Of a stretch of 16,708 nt of DNA, positions 1 through 7,184 are shown piece after piece (the first letter of the stretch is position 1; every line of letters starts with the position of its first letter). Source of the DNA: Desulfobacterales bacterium. Its GTDB lineage: Bacteria; Desulfobacterota; Desulfobacteria; Desulfobacterales; JAHEIW01. The stretch covers positions 1-16,708 of the forward strand of contig JAQYWI010000123.1 of NCBI GenBank assembly GCA_030145015.1, given 5' to 3'. Below the pieces are notes generated by a model, which saw only the letters and a list, made by a program, of their open reading frames with translations, made no database searches and was not told the DNA's origin. The position numbers and the translations under genes were made by a program.

Positions 1-1
1 A

Positions 2-532
2 AAATGCCCGAGATGTAACCTCGAACAAAAAGAATCACCACAATGCGAGTATTGCGGACTTGTTTTTGAAGCGTACAGGGACTCAACGCCGGCCGCAAAG
101 GTTGTCCGCCCTAACCGGACTGTGTTGTTTGCCATTATTCTGGTTGTAGCAGGGGCTTTGGTTGCCGCTTATTTACTTATTTCCTATCAAGACAAACCCG
201 GCGGAAAACCCGCAAGTGTCGAGCGTTCAAGTGATCTTACCCACAGAACCAACGAAAATGGACTCCAGGCAACGGCAAAAAAATTATCCGGTGGTGTCGG
301 AATTTTAAACGACCTTACCGGCGGTTACACAAAAGGCAGTATTATTGCCATGGTTATTTTCAGCGTTATTGGACTTGGTTATTTTTCTTATGGGAAAAAG
401 AGCCACCAATTTTTAATGCTTATCTGTGGCATGGCCCTCATGGGATATTCTTATTTTGTGGATGGCACAGGTTATATTATTTTGATCGGGATAGGCCTGA
501 GTGTGCTTCCCTTTATTTTTGGCAGAAAATAG
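2..532 (+). CDS. Zn-ribbon protein with four membrane segments (5'-partial)
   Basis: The frame is open from the left edge, so the gene starts outside the window; 176 residues and a TAG stop are visible. The first visible residues read KCPRCN...QCEYCGLVFEAY, two CxxC knuckles 9 residues apart, which is a zinc-ribbon. This N-terminal ribbon followed by a hydrophobic tail is a common design among deltaproteobacterial membrane proteins (family knowledge). After a short linker come a strongly hydrophobic helix (FAIILVVAGALVAAYLLIS), a polar stretch of about 55 residues, and three closely spaced hydrophobic helices to the C-terminus. A GTG at 122 lies inside the open frame; starting there would cut off the ribbon, so it is not used. 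Function unknown; a small membrane sensor or scaffold is a guess. The gene converges on the flavoprotein gene 50 bp away. Confidence 0.8.
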   Translation, partial: KCPRCNLEQKESPQCEYCGLVFEAYRDSTPAAKVVRPNRTVLFAIILVVAGALVAAYLLISYQDKPGGKPASVERSSDLTHRTNENGLQATAKKLSGGVGILNDLTGGYTKGSIIAMVIFSVIGLGYFSYGKKSHQFLMLICGMALMGYSYFVDGTGYIILIGIGLSVLPFIFGRK

Positions 533-535
533 GTT

Positions 536-566
536 GGCTTTGATAGTCATCAAGGCTGTATTGTTT
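536..566 (+). terminator. Probable Rho-independent terminator after the Zn-ribbon gene
   Basis: GCTTTGAT (537-544) and ATCAAGGC (549-556) form an 8-bp stem with one G-T wobble around the loop AGTC. A T-rich run (TGTATTGTTT) follows. It starts 4 bases after the TAG stop and lies between two convergent genes, which fits a terminator. The T-tract is interrupted, so strength is uncertain. Confidence 0.5.
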
Positions 567-582
567 ATTGGCAGGGTTTGTT

Positions 583-2055
583 TTAGATTTCCTCGGTGTG
601 AAGTCTGTTGAACAATGAATATTGCTCAAACAGCTTTATAAGCTCGTCTTTTAAGCAGTTGGCATTATCCACTGCCTTCAAGTATTCGGCTTTGAGAGAA
701 TTGATTTTATCCACGGCTGTTAAATACTCCTCACGGAAGGTTACGACCCCCATCTCAATATTTCTCTCATATTCATCTTTCAGTGAATTAAACCCGGTTC
801 TCAGCGTTATTAAATACTCCTCTTTCAAGGAATTAAGCTTTGCAAGGGCCTTTTCATATTCGCTCCTTAATCGGCCTGCCCCTTTCTCTCCAGCACACAG
901 GTATTGCTTTTGCAGCTCCTGCAGCAATTCCTTTACGGATATAATATTATCAATCCTAAAAGCATTGCTCCCGGCAAAGGCAAAACCTTTATCCAGAATT
1001 CCTTTTCTGGCGTTATCAAGCGCCAGAGAGATACAATAGCGGGCGCTCTTGAGATCACAGCTTTTGAGGCACTTCCAGGCACACTTGAGTTTCATCTTTT
1101 TCCCGGACGATACATCTTTTAAAAAGCTGCTCTTGATCGCACGGCCCGGCATGCCGACGGGGCTCTTGATAATTTCGATGTCATCCTCGCTGCATGCAAC
1201 ATATGACTCTTTGAATCTGATATCGGCGTCGCATTCATGGGTGGCCACGAACCTGGTGCCCATCTGGACACCGCTCGCTCCAAGTTTGAAAAGGTTAAAA
1301 ATATCAGTGCCCGTAAAAACGCCGCCGGCCGCGATTACGGGGATGGTTCTGCGAAATTTATCCTCATAACTCTTTACCTCGGCAACAACGTCGGGCAAAA
1401 TACGCTCTAAAGCAAAATCGGGGTCATCGATTTGATCCGCTTTAAATCCCAGATGTCCCCCTGCTTTTGGCCCTTCCACAACAACAGCATCGGGGATATC
1501 CTCATATCTTTTCAACCAGGAACTGAAGATAAGGCGGGCCGCTCTGCCAGAGCTCACAATCGGAACCACTTTGACCCCCGCTGATCTGAGATCCTCAACC
1601 GGAATCCCCTTAAGCGGGAGTCCGGCTCCGAGGAAAACCATATCGACTTTTTCTTCGATTGCGACCGTGAGAAGGGCATGAAAATCGTGCACGGCTACCA
1701 TGATATTGACACCAATGATGCCCGAACTCAATTCTTTTGCCTTTCTGATCTCTTTTCTTAAGGCAATGACATTAGCATCTTTATGGCCGGCATAATATTC
1801 GGGGTCGAGCATTCCGATTGAATTTGCGGCGATTACGCCGATACCGCCTTCATTCGCAACCGCTGAAGCCAGCCCTGAAAGAGATATCCCGACTCCCATC
1901 CCGCCTTGAACAATGGGGAGTTTCGCAACCGAATCACCGATTCTCAGCTTGGGCATCCTGGACCACTGGATTTTCGAAAAATCAAATCTTGGCCATTCTA
2001 TATCACTGAAGTCTAGTTTTGGTATCTGTAATCTTGATAACCTACCAAAATCCAT
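583..2055 (-). CDS. Nitronate monooxygenase-like FMN oxidoreductase with repeat extensions
   Basis: TIM-barrel flavoprotein of the nitronate monooxygenase / 2-nitropropane dioxygenase family, expected to bind FMN and oxidise alkyl nitronates or a related small substrate. Seen: QGGMGVGIS near residue 50, GVNIMVA, the family signature EGPKAGGHLGFK near residue 200 (containing the GGH active-site region) and the FMN-phosphate loop AAGGVFTGTDIF followed by GVQMGTRF. A Cys-rich stretch (about residues 322-340, CxxxCxxxC...YC) is typical of one subfamily. The start is set at 2055 because AAAGGAG (2065-2071) lies 9 bases before that ATG, giving 490 residues; an in-frame ATG at 2088 would add 11. Unusual are a decapeptide duplication before the barrel (LDFSDIEWPR / FDFSKIQWSR, residues 14-33) and five tandem 14/15-residue units beginning EY at residues 399-470, predicted to be coiled coil. 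The family assignment is firm; the in vivo substrate is unknown. Confidence 0.88.
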   Translation of the reverse strand: MDFGRLSRLQIPKLDFSDIEWPRFDFSKIQWSRMPKLRIGDSVAKLPIVQGGMGVGISLSGLASAVANEGGIGVIAANSIGMLDPEYYAGHKDANVIALRKEIRKAKELSSGIIGVNIMVAVHDFHALLTVAIEEKVDMVFLGAGLPLKGIPVEDLRSAGVKVVPIVSSGRAARLIFSSWLKRYEDIPDAVVVEGPKAGGHLGFKADQIDDPDFALERILPDVVAEVKSYEDKFRRTIPVIAAGGVFTGTDIFNLFKLGASGVQMGTRFVATHECDADIRFKESYVACSEDDIEIIKSPVGMPGRAIKSSFLKDVSSGKKMKLKCAWKCLKSCDLKSARYCISLALDNARKGILDKGFAFAGSNAFRIDNIISVKELLQELQKQYLCAGEKGAGRLRSEYEKALAKLNSLKEEYLITLRTGFNSLKDEYERNIEMGVVTFREEYLTAVDKINSLKAEYLKAVDNANCLKDELIKLFEQYSLFNRLHTEEI

Positions 2056-2119
2056 TAACTGACGCTCCTTTCCGGAAAGAAAGCGCATATGTGGCTGGCT
2101 TCCTGACCGACAGAGGGGG

Positions 2120-2148
2120 AGATTATGCTAATTAGGCCTGTGTGTCAA
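2120..2148 (-). promoter_or_regulatory. Possible sigma-70 promoter for the flavoprotein gene
   Basis: On the minus strand, a perfect TTGACA (complement of 2143-2148) is followed after 17 bases by TAATCT (complement of 2120-2125). A better -10 match, CATAAT (complement of 2122-2127), sits at a short 15-base spacing. Transcription would begin roughly 60 bases before the start codon at 2055. The -35 overlaps one arm of an 8-bp inverted repeat (TCAAGGAT 2145-2152, ATCCTTGA 2183-2190), which could be an operator. Confidence 0.42.
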
Positions 2149-2231
2149 GGATGCATATATAACCGTGGGTTTTATGAGGGATATCCTTGATTATCTGAAT
2201 GGGTAACTGCGAATTTTTCACTATATATTCC

Positions 2232-2240
2232 ATTATAGCA
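2232..2240 (-). promoter_or_regulatory. Extended -10 element, second possible promoter
   Basis: The minus strand reads TGCTATAAT (complement of 2232-2240), a perfect TATAAT with the extended -10 TGn. The hexamer 17 bases upstream (ATGATT) matches TTGACA poorly, as is usual for extended -10 promoters. It would drive the flavoprotein gene with a leader of about 170 bases. Confidence 0.35.
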
Positions 2241-2309
2241 TAATTTTACGGAGAAATCATTTTCATATAAAGCATTTTCGTTTATCTGAGTATTTTATTT
2301 TGTTTACGA

Positions 2310-4337
2310 TCAAGGGTCCGGGATGTTTTCGGGGGCTACCGATTTGAGGTGATTTTCTGCGAGCCATGCCGAGATCATCGCTGTCATCCGGGATTTCTCG
2401 GTAGCGCTCAGGCCGCGGGGGTCGAAGCGGTAGCGGTAATGAAGTGCAAGCGATTTGCGCGGGATATCCAGGGACACCTTCGGCCTGGCGGTGCACTCGA
2501 TGCGGCTCAGCCACCCCGAAAGGGTCTCCCATGGATAACGCCTTAAACCCAGTCCGTTTAAGTGTTGCTCGATCCGGTAAAAGGCCGAATCGGCTCCGGC
2601 TGTCGGCCGAACTTTTTGGCCGTCCGCGACTGCCGTCTTTCGTAATTTCCGTCTTTTAAAAAATTTGGCGATGAGGCGCCAGGCGGGCCATAAAAAGAGG
2701 GGCAGCAAAAGCAGGGAAAAATATTTCAGATATCCTCTGGTTTGCATTTTCTGGCGCCATTGGGCAAACCGAAACTTCAGCCCGGACAAAAAATCCTTTA
2801 TTTTTTGCCAATATTTTTCCCAATGCGGTTCCTGTTCGCGTTCAATCTCCTGCCAGGTGCCGGGGGTTGTATCCAAATTTACCCAGGCGTCGTCAACATA
2901 CGCCACGGCCCAGGCATGCGCGTGGCGTGTGCGCACCAGGCTCCAGCCGTCCATGCTGTCTGAGGGATCAACCGAATAACCTCTGGCATAACGAGCGGGT
3001 ATACCGGCTTGCCGTAGCAGCAACACCGTTGCCGTCGCAAAAAATTCACAATGCCCCGAACGGGTATTGGTTAAGAAATTTACAATTGGTGTTGAATTTT
3101 TTTGTTTTGATTTTTGTTTCAAGGAATACGTGAATCGGGTCGTAAAATATGCGCTAATTTTTCTAAGGATCTCGGATGGCGGCAATGACCGCAGATTGAG
3201 TTGAGCGGCGATGCGTTCAATGACCTTTGATTCGCGTTTGGGGATTTGCAGGTCATGGATGCCGGGCGGTAAGATTAACGGTGAGCCGAGGCCGTAACGG
3301 ATATGGTAGGTCTTCAATCCGTCCCCCAGGACTTTAACCGCTCCAAAATCATTTTTTTCGGCCTTATCAACATTGAGACTGTCGATCCGGAATGCGCCAT
3401 TGGGCATTTTTAACAAGGCGTCTTCGCTTTCCAAATATTGCGCAATCGTACAGGTTCTGGAATCGCCGGTTCCGGTTGCCAGGTGCCATGAGGCCTGCTT
3501 GGTGCTATTTTGCAGCCGGTTGAAATTTTTGCGTGAAACACTCCAGATGGATGGGCTGGACCTGAAAGTGTCATAAGTGGCTTCACGCAACAATAATGAA
3601 CGTTCATCCATGCCGCCGGTACGCGCCCGAAAAACGATCCGCCCGGATAATTTTCCATCCAGGATTTCGCCAATTGGCGTATATTTTCGGTAGGAACCAT
3701 CACCGGGCCTGGAATACCAGTCGATTGCCTTTTGTTCCACCACCGTCTGCAGTCTTGACAAACCCATCTGCCCCAAATAGCCGGCACCGGCGGCCGCAAG
3801 CATCAGGGCAATCCAGACACCCGGCGGCGATCTCCGGGATCGATAAGGCCACAGTGCCCAGCCCGCGAGACCCAACATACCGACATAAAACAGCTCGTCG
3901 CGTATGTTGACAAAACCGGCGGCAAAGACACAACCCGCCAGGTAAATGTGGGATAAATCAACGTATCGAGGCTTGCTTTGATCGGTTGGGATCTGTTTTT
4001 TGCGGAACAAAAACAGAGCGCTGAGGTTGATGCGCCCGGCGGTGCTATAGATCTGAGCCAAAAGCAGGGGCAGCAGGAACCCGGGCAGCCATTTAAAGAT
4101 CATCCAGGCCGAATGGTTAAACCAGCCCGTCAGAAACTGGTAAAACGCGATACTGATGAGAGCCAGGGTGCAAAGCGTCGAAACTCTCTTAAAATCAGCT
4201 TCTTTAAAATCCCAGCGATACGTGATCCATCGTGAGGCTTCAACCGCAACTGCCATGCAGGCCGCCGGCACCAGGTGGCCCACCTCTACCCCCCAAAATA
4301 ATATGGCGGCGCCGATTAACAGGGGAGGGGTTTTCAT
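2310..4337 (-). CDS. Membrane-anchored transglutaminase-like protein (TgpA/DUF3488 type)
   Basis: A 675-residue protein with about six hydrophobic helices in the first ~200 residues, a large extracytoplasmic region, a transglutaminase core, one more membrane helix near residues 535-555 and a cytoplasmic tail. The papain-like catalytic triad is visible: C430 in RSGHCEFFA, H474 in RHAHAW and D489 in NLDTTPG. This layout matches TgpA-like proteins, whose active site faces the periplasm. The substrate is unknown; cysteine-protease or amide-transfer chemistry on envelope proteins is the usual proposal. The ATG overlaps the TGA of the DUF58 gene (ATGA, 4334-4337), implying translational coupling. 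It is the third gene of the classic moxR-DUF58-transglutaminase cluster. Family and topology are confident; the physiological role is not. Confidence 0.9.
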   Translation of the reverse strand: MKTPPLLIGAAILFWGVEVGHLVPAACMAVAVEASRWITYRWDFKEADFKRVSTLCTLALISIAFYQFLTGWFNHSAWMIFKWLPGFLLPLLLAQIYSTAGRINLSALFLFRKKQIPTDQSKPRYVDLSHIYLAGCVFAAGFVNIRDELFYVGMLGLAGWALWPYRSRRSPPGVWIALMLAAAGAGYLGQMGLSRLQTVVEQKAIDWYSRPGDGSYRKYTPIGEILDGKLSGRIVFRARTGGMDERSLLLREATYDTFRSSPSIWSVSRKNFNRLQNSTKQASWHLATGTGDSRTCTIAQYLESEDALLKMPNGAFRIDSLNVDKAEKNDFGAVKVLGDGLKTYHIRYGLGSPLILPPGIHDLQIPKRESKVIERIAAQLNLRSLPPSEILRKISAYFTTRFTYSLKQKSKQKNSTPIVNFLTNTRSGHCEFFATATVLLLRQAGIPARYARGYSVDPSDSMDGWSLVRTRHAHAWAVAYVDDAWVNLDTTPGTWQEIEREQEPHWEKYWQKIKDFLSGLKFRFAQWRQKMQTRGYLKYFSLLLLPLFLWPAWRLIAKFFKRRKLRKTAVADGQKVRPTAGADSAFYRIEQHLNGLGLRRYPWETLSGWLSRIECTARPKVSLDIPRKSLALHYRYRFDPRGLSATEKSRMTAMISAWLAENHLKSVAPENIPDP

Positions 4338-5683
4338 ATCTGTTCGAGCCCCATTTCGATTTCACCGGCCCGCAAAACATGGAAATTTTCAGAAACATCG
4401 CTCATGGGACCGGGATCAGGGAGGGTCGCATCGTCAGGTTCCAATATCACCAGAACAAAAACGGGTATACCCAGTTGTCGCAGAAGCTGCACGAGTTTTT
4501 GGCGCTGCTCGTCCCAGGTCACAAAAATACAGATACAACCGGAACAAAACTCCGCTCTTGAAATTACAGTTGGAAATATGGCCTCAAATGGTTTGTCATC
4601 ACAGGGTCGCACATCCGCCAGCACTTCCAGAATTCTATCGGTATGTCCCAGTCCCCGGCCGGACGTAAAACAATATACCTTAAGCCCCACAAAAATGAGA
4701 TCTAAAAGCGACTCCTGGGTTTGGAGCGTACAGGCAAAAGAAGACGCTAAAGATACGGCTTCTTCAAAAGCCTCACTGTGGGTTTTCCCGCTAAAGGTAT
4801 CTAAAATCAAAACATGGCGAACAAAATATTCTTCCTGGTACTCTTTGACTATCGGTTTGCCGGTCTTGGCCCAGCTTTTCCAGTGGAATTTTCGCAGGGA
4901 ATCACCCGGCCGGTACTCGCGCAAAGATACGAATTCTTCAGATTCGCCTACAGAAGTCGTTAAGGCAATGCCGCCCGAATGGTGTTTGCGGCCGCCGGGC
5001 AGATGGACCGCAGGCAGGGCATAGCGCTTGGGCAGCACTAGAATGGATTGGGGGAGGCGCATAAATTTGCGGGCATAGCAGAGTCCGAGGGGATCGGAAC
5101 GTGCAACTGTGATCCCGGCGAGCCGGATTCGGCCTCTGCGCACCGGCAGCATCTCCAGGCGCACATCTTTGCTTTCGTTGGGTTGTAAATCAGCATGCAG
5201 AGCCGGTTCTTTTTGGGCCCCATGCTTGCGTGCGAATAGGGTGGACCACAGAGACGGTCCCGGTTTGTGGCTGAAGGGCATTTTGCGCAAACGCGCGGCT
5301 GCCGTTGCCCGGGAAAATTCCGGGTAGGTGAGTCGCTCAGGTTCAAATTCGTCGATGATATACAGATTCCGGCAGTGTCGGTTGAGGGGGTTTTTGATGC
5401 TGACGTCATACTTAAACGGCCGGCCGGCTGTCACAAAGCGGGGTAATTTTCGCTGAACGTCGAAGCGGGCACGCATTCTGAGACTGAGCAGAAATGCTAT
5501 CAAAAGTAAAAAAACAACAAAGGTAAATACCTGGAAAACCATAGCCAGGGTGGTGTCGGCGCCAAAGACGGCCGCAAACACCAACAGGACGAATAAAAAA
5601 TATCCCGCCGGGGTAAAGCGCCTTGAGAGGTACGCGATAACCTTAAAAAGCCAGCGGTAAAACCAATAGAAAATCCGTTTCAT
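4334..5683 (-). CDS. DUF58 domain protein
   Basis: A 449-residue protein with two adjacent hydrophobic helices at about residues 27-67, then a soluble region. The DUF58 hallmark REYRPGDSLRKFHWKSWAKT lies near residues 250-272. The segment after it (LILDTFSGKTHSEAFEEA) looks like the start of a von Willebrand A-like fold with a degenerate metal site. DUF58 proteins occur almost always beside MoxR ATPases and are thought to be their partners or clients at the membrane (family knowledge). No good ribosome binding site is visible before the ATG at 5683. It follows moxR by 191 bp, an unusually long gap for this operon type, filled by a structured repeat element. Its stop overlaps the transglutaminase start. 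Confidence 0.88.
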   Translation of the reverse strand: MKRIFYWFYRWLFKVIAYLSRRFTPAGYFLFVLLVFAAVFGADTTLAMVFQVFTFVVFLLLIAFLLSLRMRARFDVQRKLPRFVTAGRPFKYDVSIKNPLNRHCRNLYIIDEFEPERLTYPEFSRATAAARLRKMPFSHKPGPSLWSTLFARKHGAQKEPALHADLQPNESKDVRLEMLPVRRGRIRLAGITVARSDPLGLCYARKFMRLPQSILVLPKRYALPAVHLPGGRKHHSGGIALTTSVGESEEFVSLREYRPGDSLRKFHWKSWAKTGKPIVKEYQEEYFVRHVLILDTFSGKTHSEAFEEAVSLASSFACTLQTQESLLDLIFVGLKVYCFTSGRGLGHTDRILEVLADVRPCDDKPFEAIFPTVISRAEFCSGCICIFVTWDEQRQKLVQLLRQLGIPVFVLVILEPDDATLPDPGPMSDVSENFHVLRAGEIEMGLEQI

Positions 5684-5712
5684 TTAAAGTTTTTGTTTGC
5701 GGTAAATCTGAG

Positions 5713-5797
5713 TCAACGACCACCCGTACAGCGGGTGGCCTGTCTTTTACCGCCATAGGCGGTAAAAGACAGGGGCGCGAAGTGCCCCGATCGTTGA
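5713..5797. repeat. Cloverleaf-like structured intergenic element
   Basis: Three hairpins are enclosed by an outer stem. Outer arms: TCAACGA (5713-5719) and TCGTTGA (5791-5797), perfect 7 bp. Hairpin 1: CCACCCG (5720-5726) with CGGGTGG (5732-5738), loop TACAG. Hairpin 2: perfect 16-bp arms 5739-5754 and 5758-5773 around the 3-base loop ATA. Hairpin 3: GGGGCG (5772-5777) with TGCCCC (5783-5788); it shares two bases with hairpin 2, so the two compete. The element is non-coding and sits between moxR and the DUF58 gene, where on mRNA it could act as an attenuator, processing site or stability element. A REP/MITE-like mobile repeat is the other reading. It does not match the integron attC consensus. 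Confidence 0.75.
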
Positions 5798-5799
5798 AA

Positions 5800-5855
5800 A
5801 TAACGCGGTGGAACCGTGGATTCTCGTGCGAAGCACCCGGTTTGGAAAACCCAAT
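5800..5855 (-). repeat. Dispersed repeat copy 1, with a 30-nt internal insert
   Basis: The minus strand reads ATTGGGTTTTCCAAACCG (complement of 5838-5855), identical over 18 bases to 7118-7135 on the plus strand. After about 30 further bases it reads CCGCGTTAT (complement of 5800-5808), identical to 7133-7141. In the second copy the two blocks are fused, as if 30 bases were inserted or lost between short CCG repeats. The insert contains small hairpins (GTGC-GAA-GCAC, 5826-5836; CGGT-GGA-ACCG, 5806-5816). It directly adjoins the cloverleaf element and may belong to the same unit. It lies 20 bases after the moxR stop. Confidence 0.6.
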
Positions 5856-5874
5856 TAAATCAGGAATTTATTTG

Positions 5875-6819
5875 TCAGGCCGGCACGGCAATGCTTTTTA
5901 CAATATCTTCAACCAGCTGCTCGGCGGTCAGACCTGAAAAGCGCGCCTGGGGATCCAGCACGATGCGGTGCGCGACTACCGCTACCGCAATTTCTTGAAT
6001 ATGCTCAGGCGTGACAAATTCACTGCCGTCGAAAAGGGCAATCGCCTGTGCGGTTTTCATCAATGCCAATGACGCCCGTGGACTGGCACCCATGGCCACG
6101 TTATCAGCCGATCGGGTTGCCCTGACGATTTTCACCGCATATTGCCTCAACTCATCACTAACCCGCACCTGTCTCACCTGGTTTCTTAAATGCACGACAT
6201 CGTCCCGGGAAATACAGGGTGAGAGGTCTTCGATGGGATGGCTTTGGCGTTGATCGGCAAGGACCTTCATTTCTTCTTCGAGCGGCACGTACCCCAGTGA
6301 AAAGCGCAGCGCGAACCGATCCATCTGGGCTTCGGGCAAAGGGTATGTGCCACCGGTTTCAACGGGGTTTTGGGTCGCGATGACGAAAAATGGTTCTTCC
6401 AGCGGTCTGAGTTGCCCATCAATGCTCACCTGAGACTCAGCCATGGCCTCGAGCAGTGCCGATTGGGTCCGGGGGGATGCGCGGTTGATTTCATCGGCCA
6501 ACAGCACGTTTGTGAAAATCGGGCCTTCATGAAAATAAAAACTTTGATCTTTTTGATTAAAAATAGAGACACCCAAAATATCAGAAGGTAAGAGGTCCGG
6601 CGTAAACTGGATGCGCTTGAACTCAACCGCCATCGATTTCGCCAGACATTTTGCCAGCGTGGTCTTGCCTGTTCCGGGATAGTCTTCGATCAGAATATGG
6701 CCGCCACTCGCAAAGGCCCCCACGATTTTTCGGATAGCCGCAAATTGACCTCGGATCACCTTTTCAACATTGGTTACAACCCGTCGGCAGATTTCCTTGG
6801 CAGATTCCATTTTTTCCAT
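5875..6819 (-). CDS. MoxR-family AAA+ ATPase
   Basis: A 314-residue AAA_3/MoxR ATPase, the normal family length. Walker A is IEDYPGTGKTTLAK (K52 binds the ATP phosphates). Walker B is LLADEINRASPRTQSALLEA. Sensor 1 is FVIATQNPVETGGTYPLPEAQMDRF, given here only as a family landmark. The C-terminal helical lid contains GASPRASLALM with the sensor-2 arginine. MoxR proteins act as chaperone-like remodelling ATPases for partner proteins, here presumably the DUF58 and transglutaminase products encoded downstream. The ATG at 6819 has only a purine-rich GGGG immediately before it; an in-frame ATG at 6810 (MESAKE) has better spacing and may be the real start. First gene of the operon; no clear -35/-10 pair was found upstream. 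Confidence 0.92.
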   Translation of the reverse strand: MEKMESAKEICRRVVTNVEKVIRGQFAAIRKIVGAFASGGHILIEDYPGTGKTTLAKCLAKSMAVEFKRIQFTPDLLPSDILGVSIFNQKDQSFYFHEGPIFTNVLLADEINRASPRTQSALLEAMAESQVSIDGQLRPLEEPFFVIATQNPVETGGTYPLPEAQMDRFALRFSLGYVPLEEEMKVLADQRQSHPIEDLSPCISRDDVVHLRNQVRQVRVSDELRQYAVKIVRATRSADNVAMGASPRASLALMKTAQAIALFDGSEFVTPEHIQEIAVAVVAHRIVLDPQARFSGLTAEQLVEDIVKSIAVPA

Positions 6820-7030
6820 ACCCCGTTATGGCGTGAAGTTTTATAATACGGGTTTTTAGCCCAGGCCGGGCCCGCAATTCCAGTGAGGTAATAAATAAAG
6901 CTTGCTTTAATCATACCATATTCCTTTTTATTTGTTTGAATTTTATGCGTGGCAAGAGGAAGGGGACACCGGTTCTTAAAGCCGCGACCATATTTGAAAT
7001 CAATATAGAAAAAAGGCCGTGAAATATATA

Positions 7031-7059
7031 TTGACACTTAAATATCATGGATTTATACA
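7031..7059 (+). promoter_or_regulatory. Sigma-70 promoter for the Fe-ADH gene
   Basis: Perfect TTGACA (7031-7036), a 17-base spacer and TATACA (7054-7059, 4 of 6 including TATA). Transcription would start near 7066, giving a leader of about 120 bases that contains the dispersed repeat at 7118-7141. It points toward the alcohol dehydrogenase gene. Confidence 0.6.
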
Positions 7060-7117
7060 AATAGAATCAATTTTGAATTGGTCTAATAAAATTCGATTTA
7101 TTTTTTCCACAAGCTAG

Positions 7118-7141
7118 ATTGGGTTTTCCAAACCGCGTTAT
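7118..7141 (+). repeat. Dispersed repeat copy 2 (short form)
   Basis: 24 bases beginning ATTGGGTTTTCCAAACCG and ending CCGCGTTAT, with the internal small palindrome GGTTT-TCC-AAACC. Both halves recur in the same order on the minus strand at 5800-5855, separated there by extra bases. An 18-base identity is not expected by chance in a window of this size. It lies in the predicted 5' leader of the alcohol dehydrogenase mRNA. Confidence 0.6.
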
Positions 7142-7184
7142 CCAGACTAATCCCTTTTTTTAAGCCCTCAAAGGAAACCAGATC

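Larger units (their letters stand above)
6820..7184. other. Divergent intergenic region between moxR and the Fe-ADH gene
   Basis: 365 bases, AT-rich, between divergently transcribed genes. It holds the sigma-70 promoter at 7031-7059 and the repeat copy at 7118-7141. An 87-codon minus-strand frame (6774-7037) crosses into moxR; it lacks a good ribosome binding site and a recognisable domain, so it is not called. A GC-rich patch (GCCCAGGCCGGGCCCG) near 6858-6873 can form a small hairpin and would lie in the moxR leader. Confidence 0.7.

Noticed and set aside
122..532. Shorter gene starting at GTG 122
   Set aside because: The frame is open to the window edge and the upstream part encodes a coherent zinc ribbon, so the GTG is internal.
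2263..2532. Small ORF overlapping the end of the transglutaminase gene
   Set aside because: It is an out-of-frame shadow inside a well-supported gene and its tail runs into AT-rich spacer without any domain.
5713..5797. Integron attC site
   Set aside because: The folded shape suggests it, but the GTTRRRY / RYYYAAC core sequences do not match and there is no integrase or cassette structure.
6774..7037. 87-codon minus-strand frame upstream of moxR
   Set aside because: It overlaps the moxR start in another frame and has no ribosome binding site or recognisable protein features.
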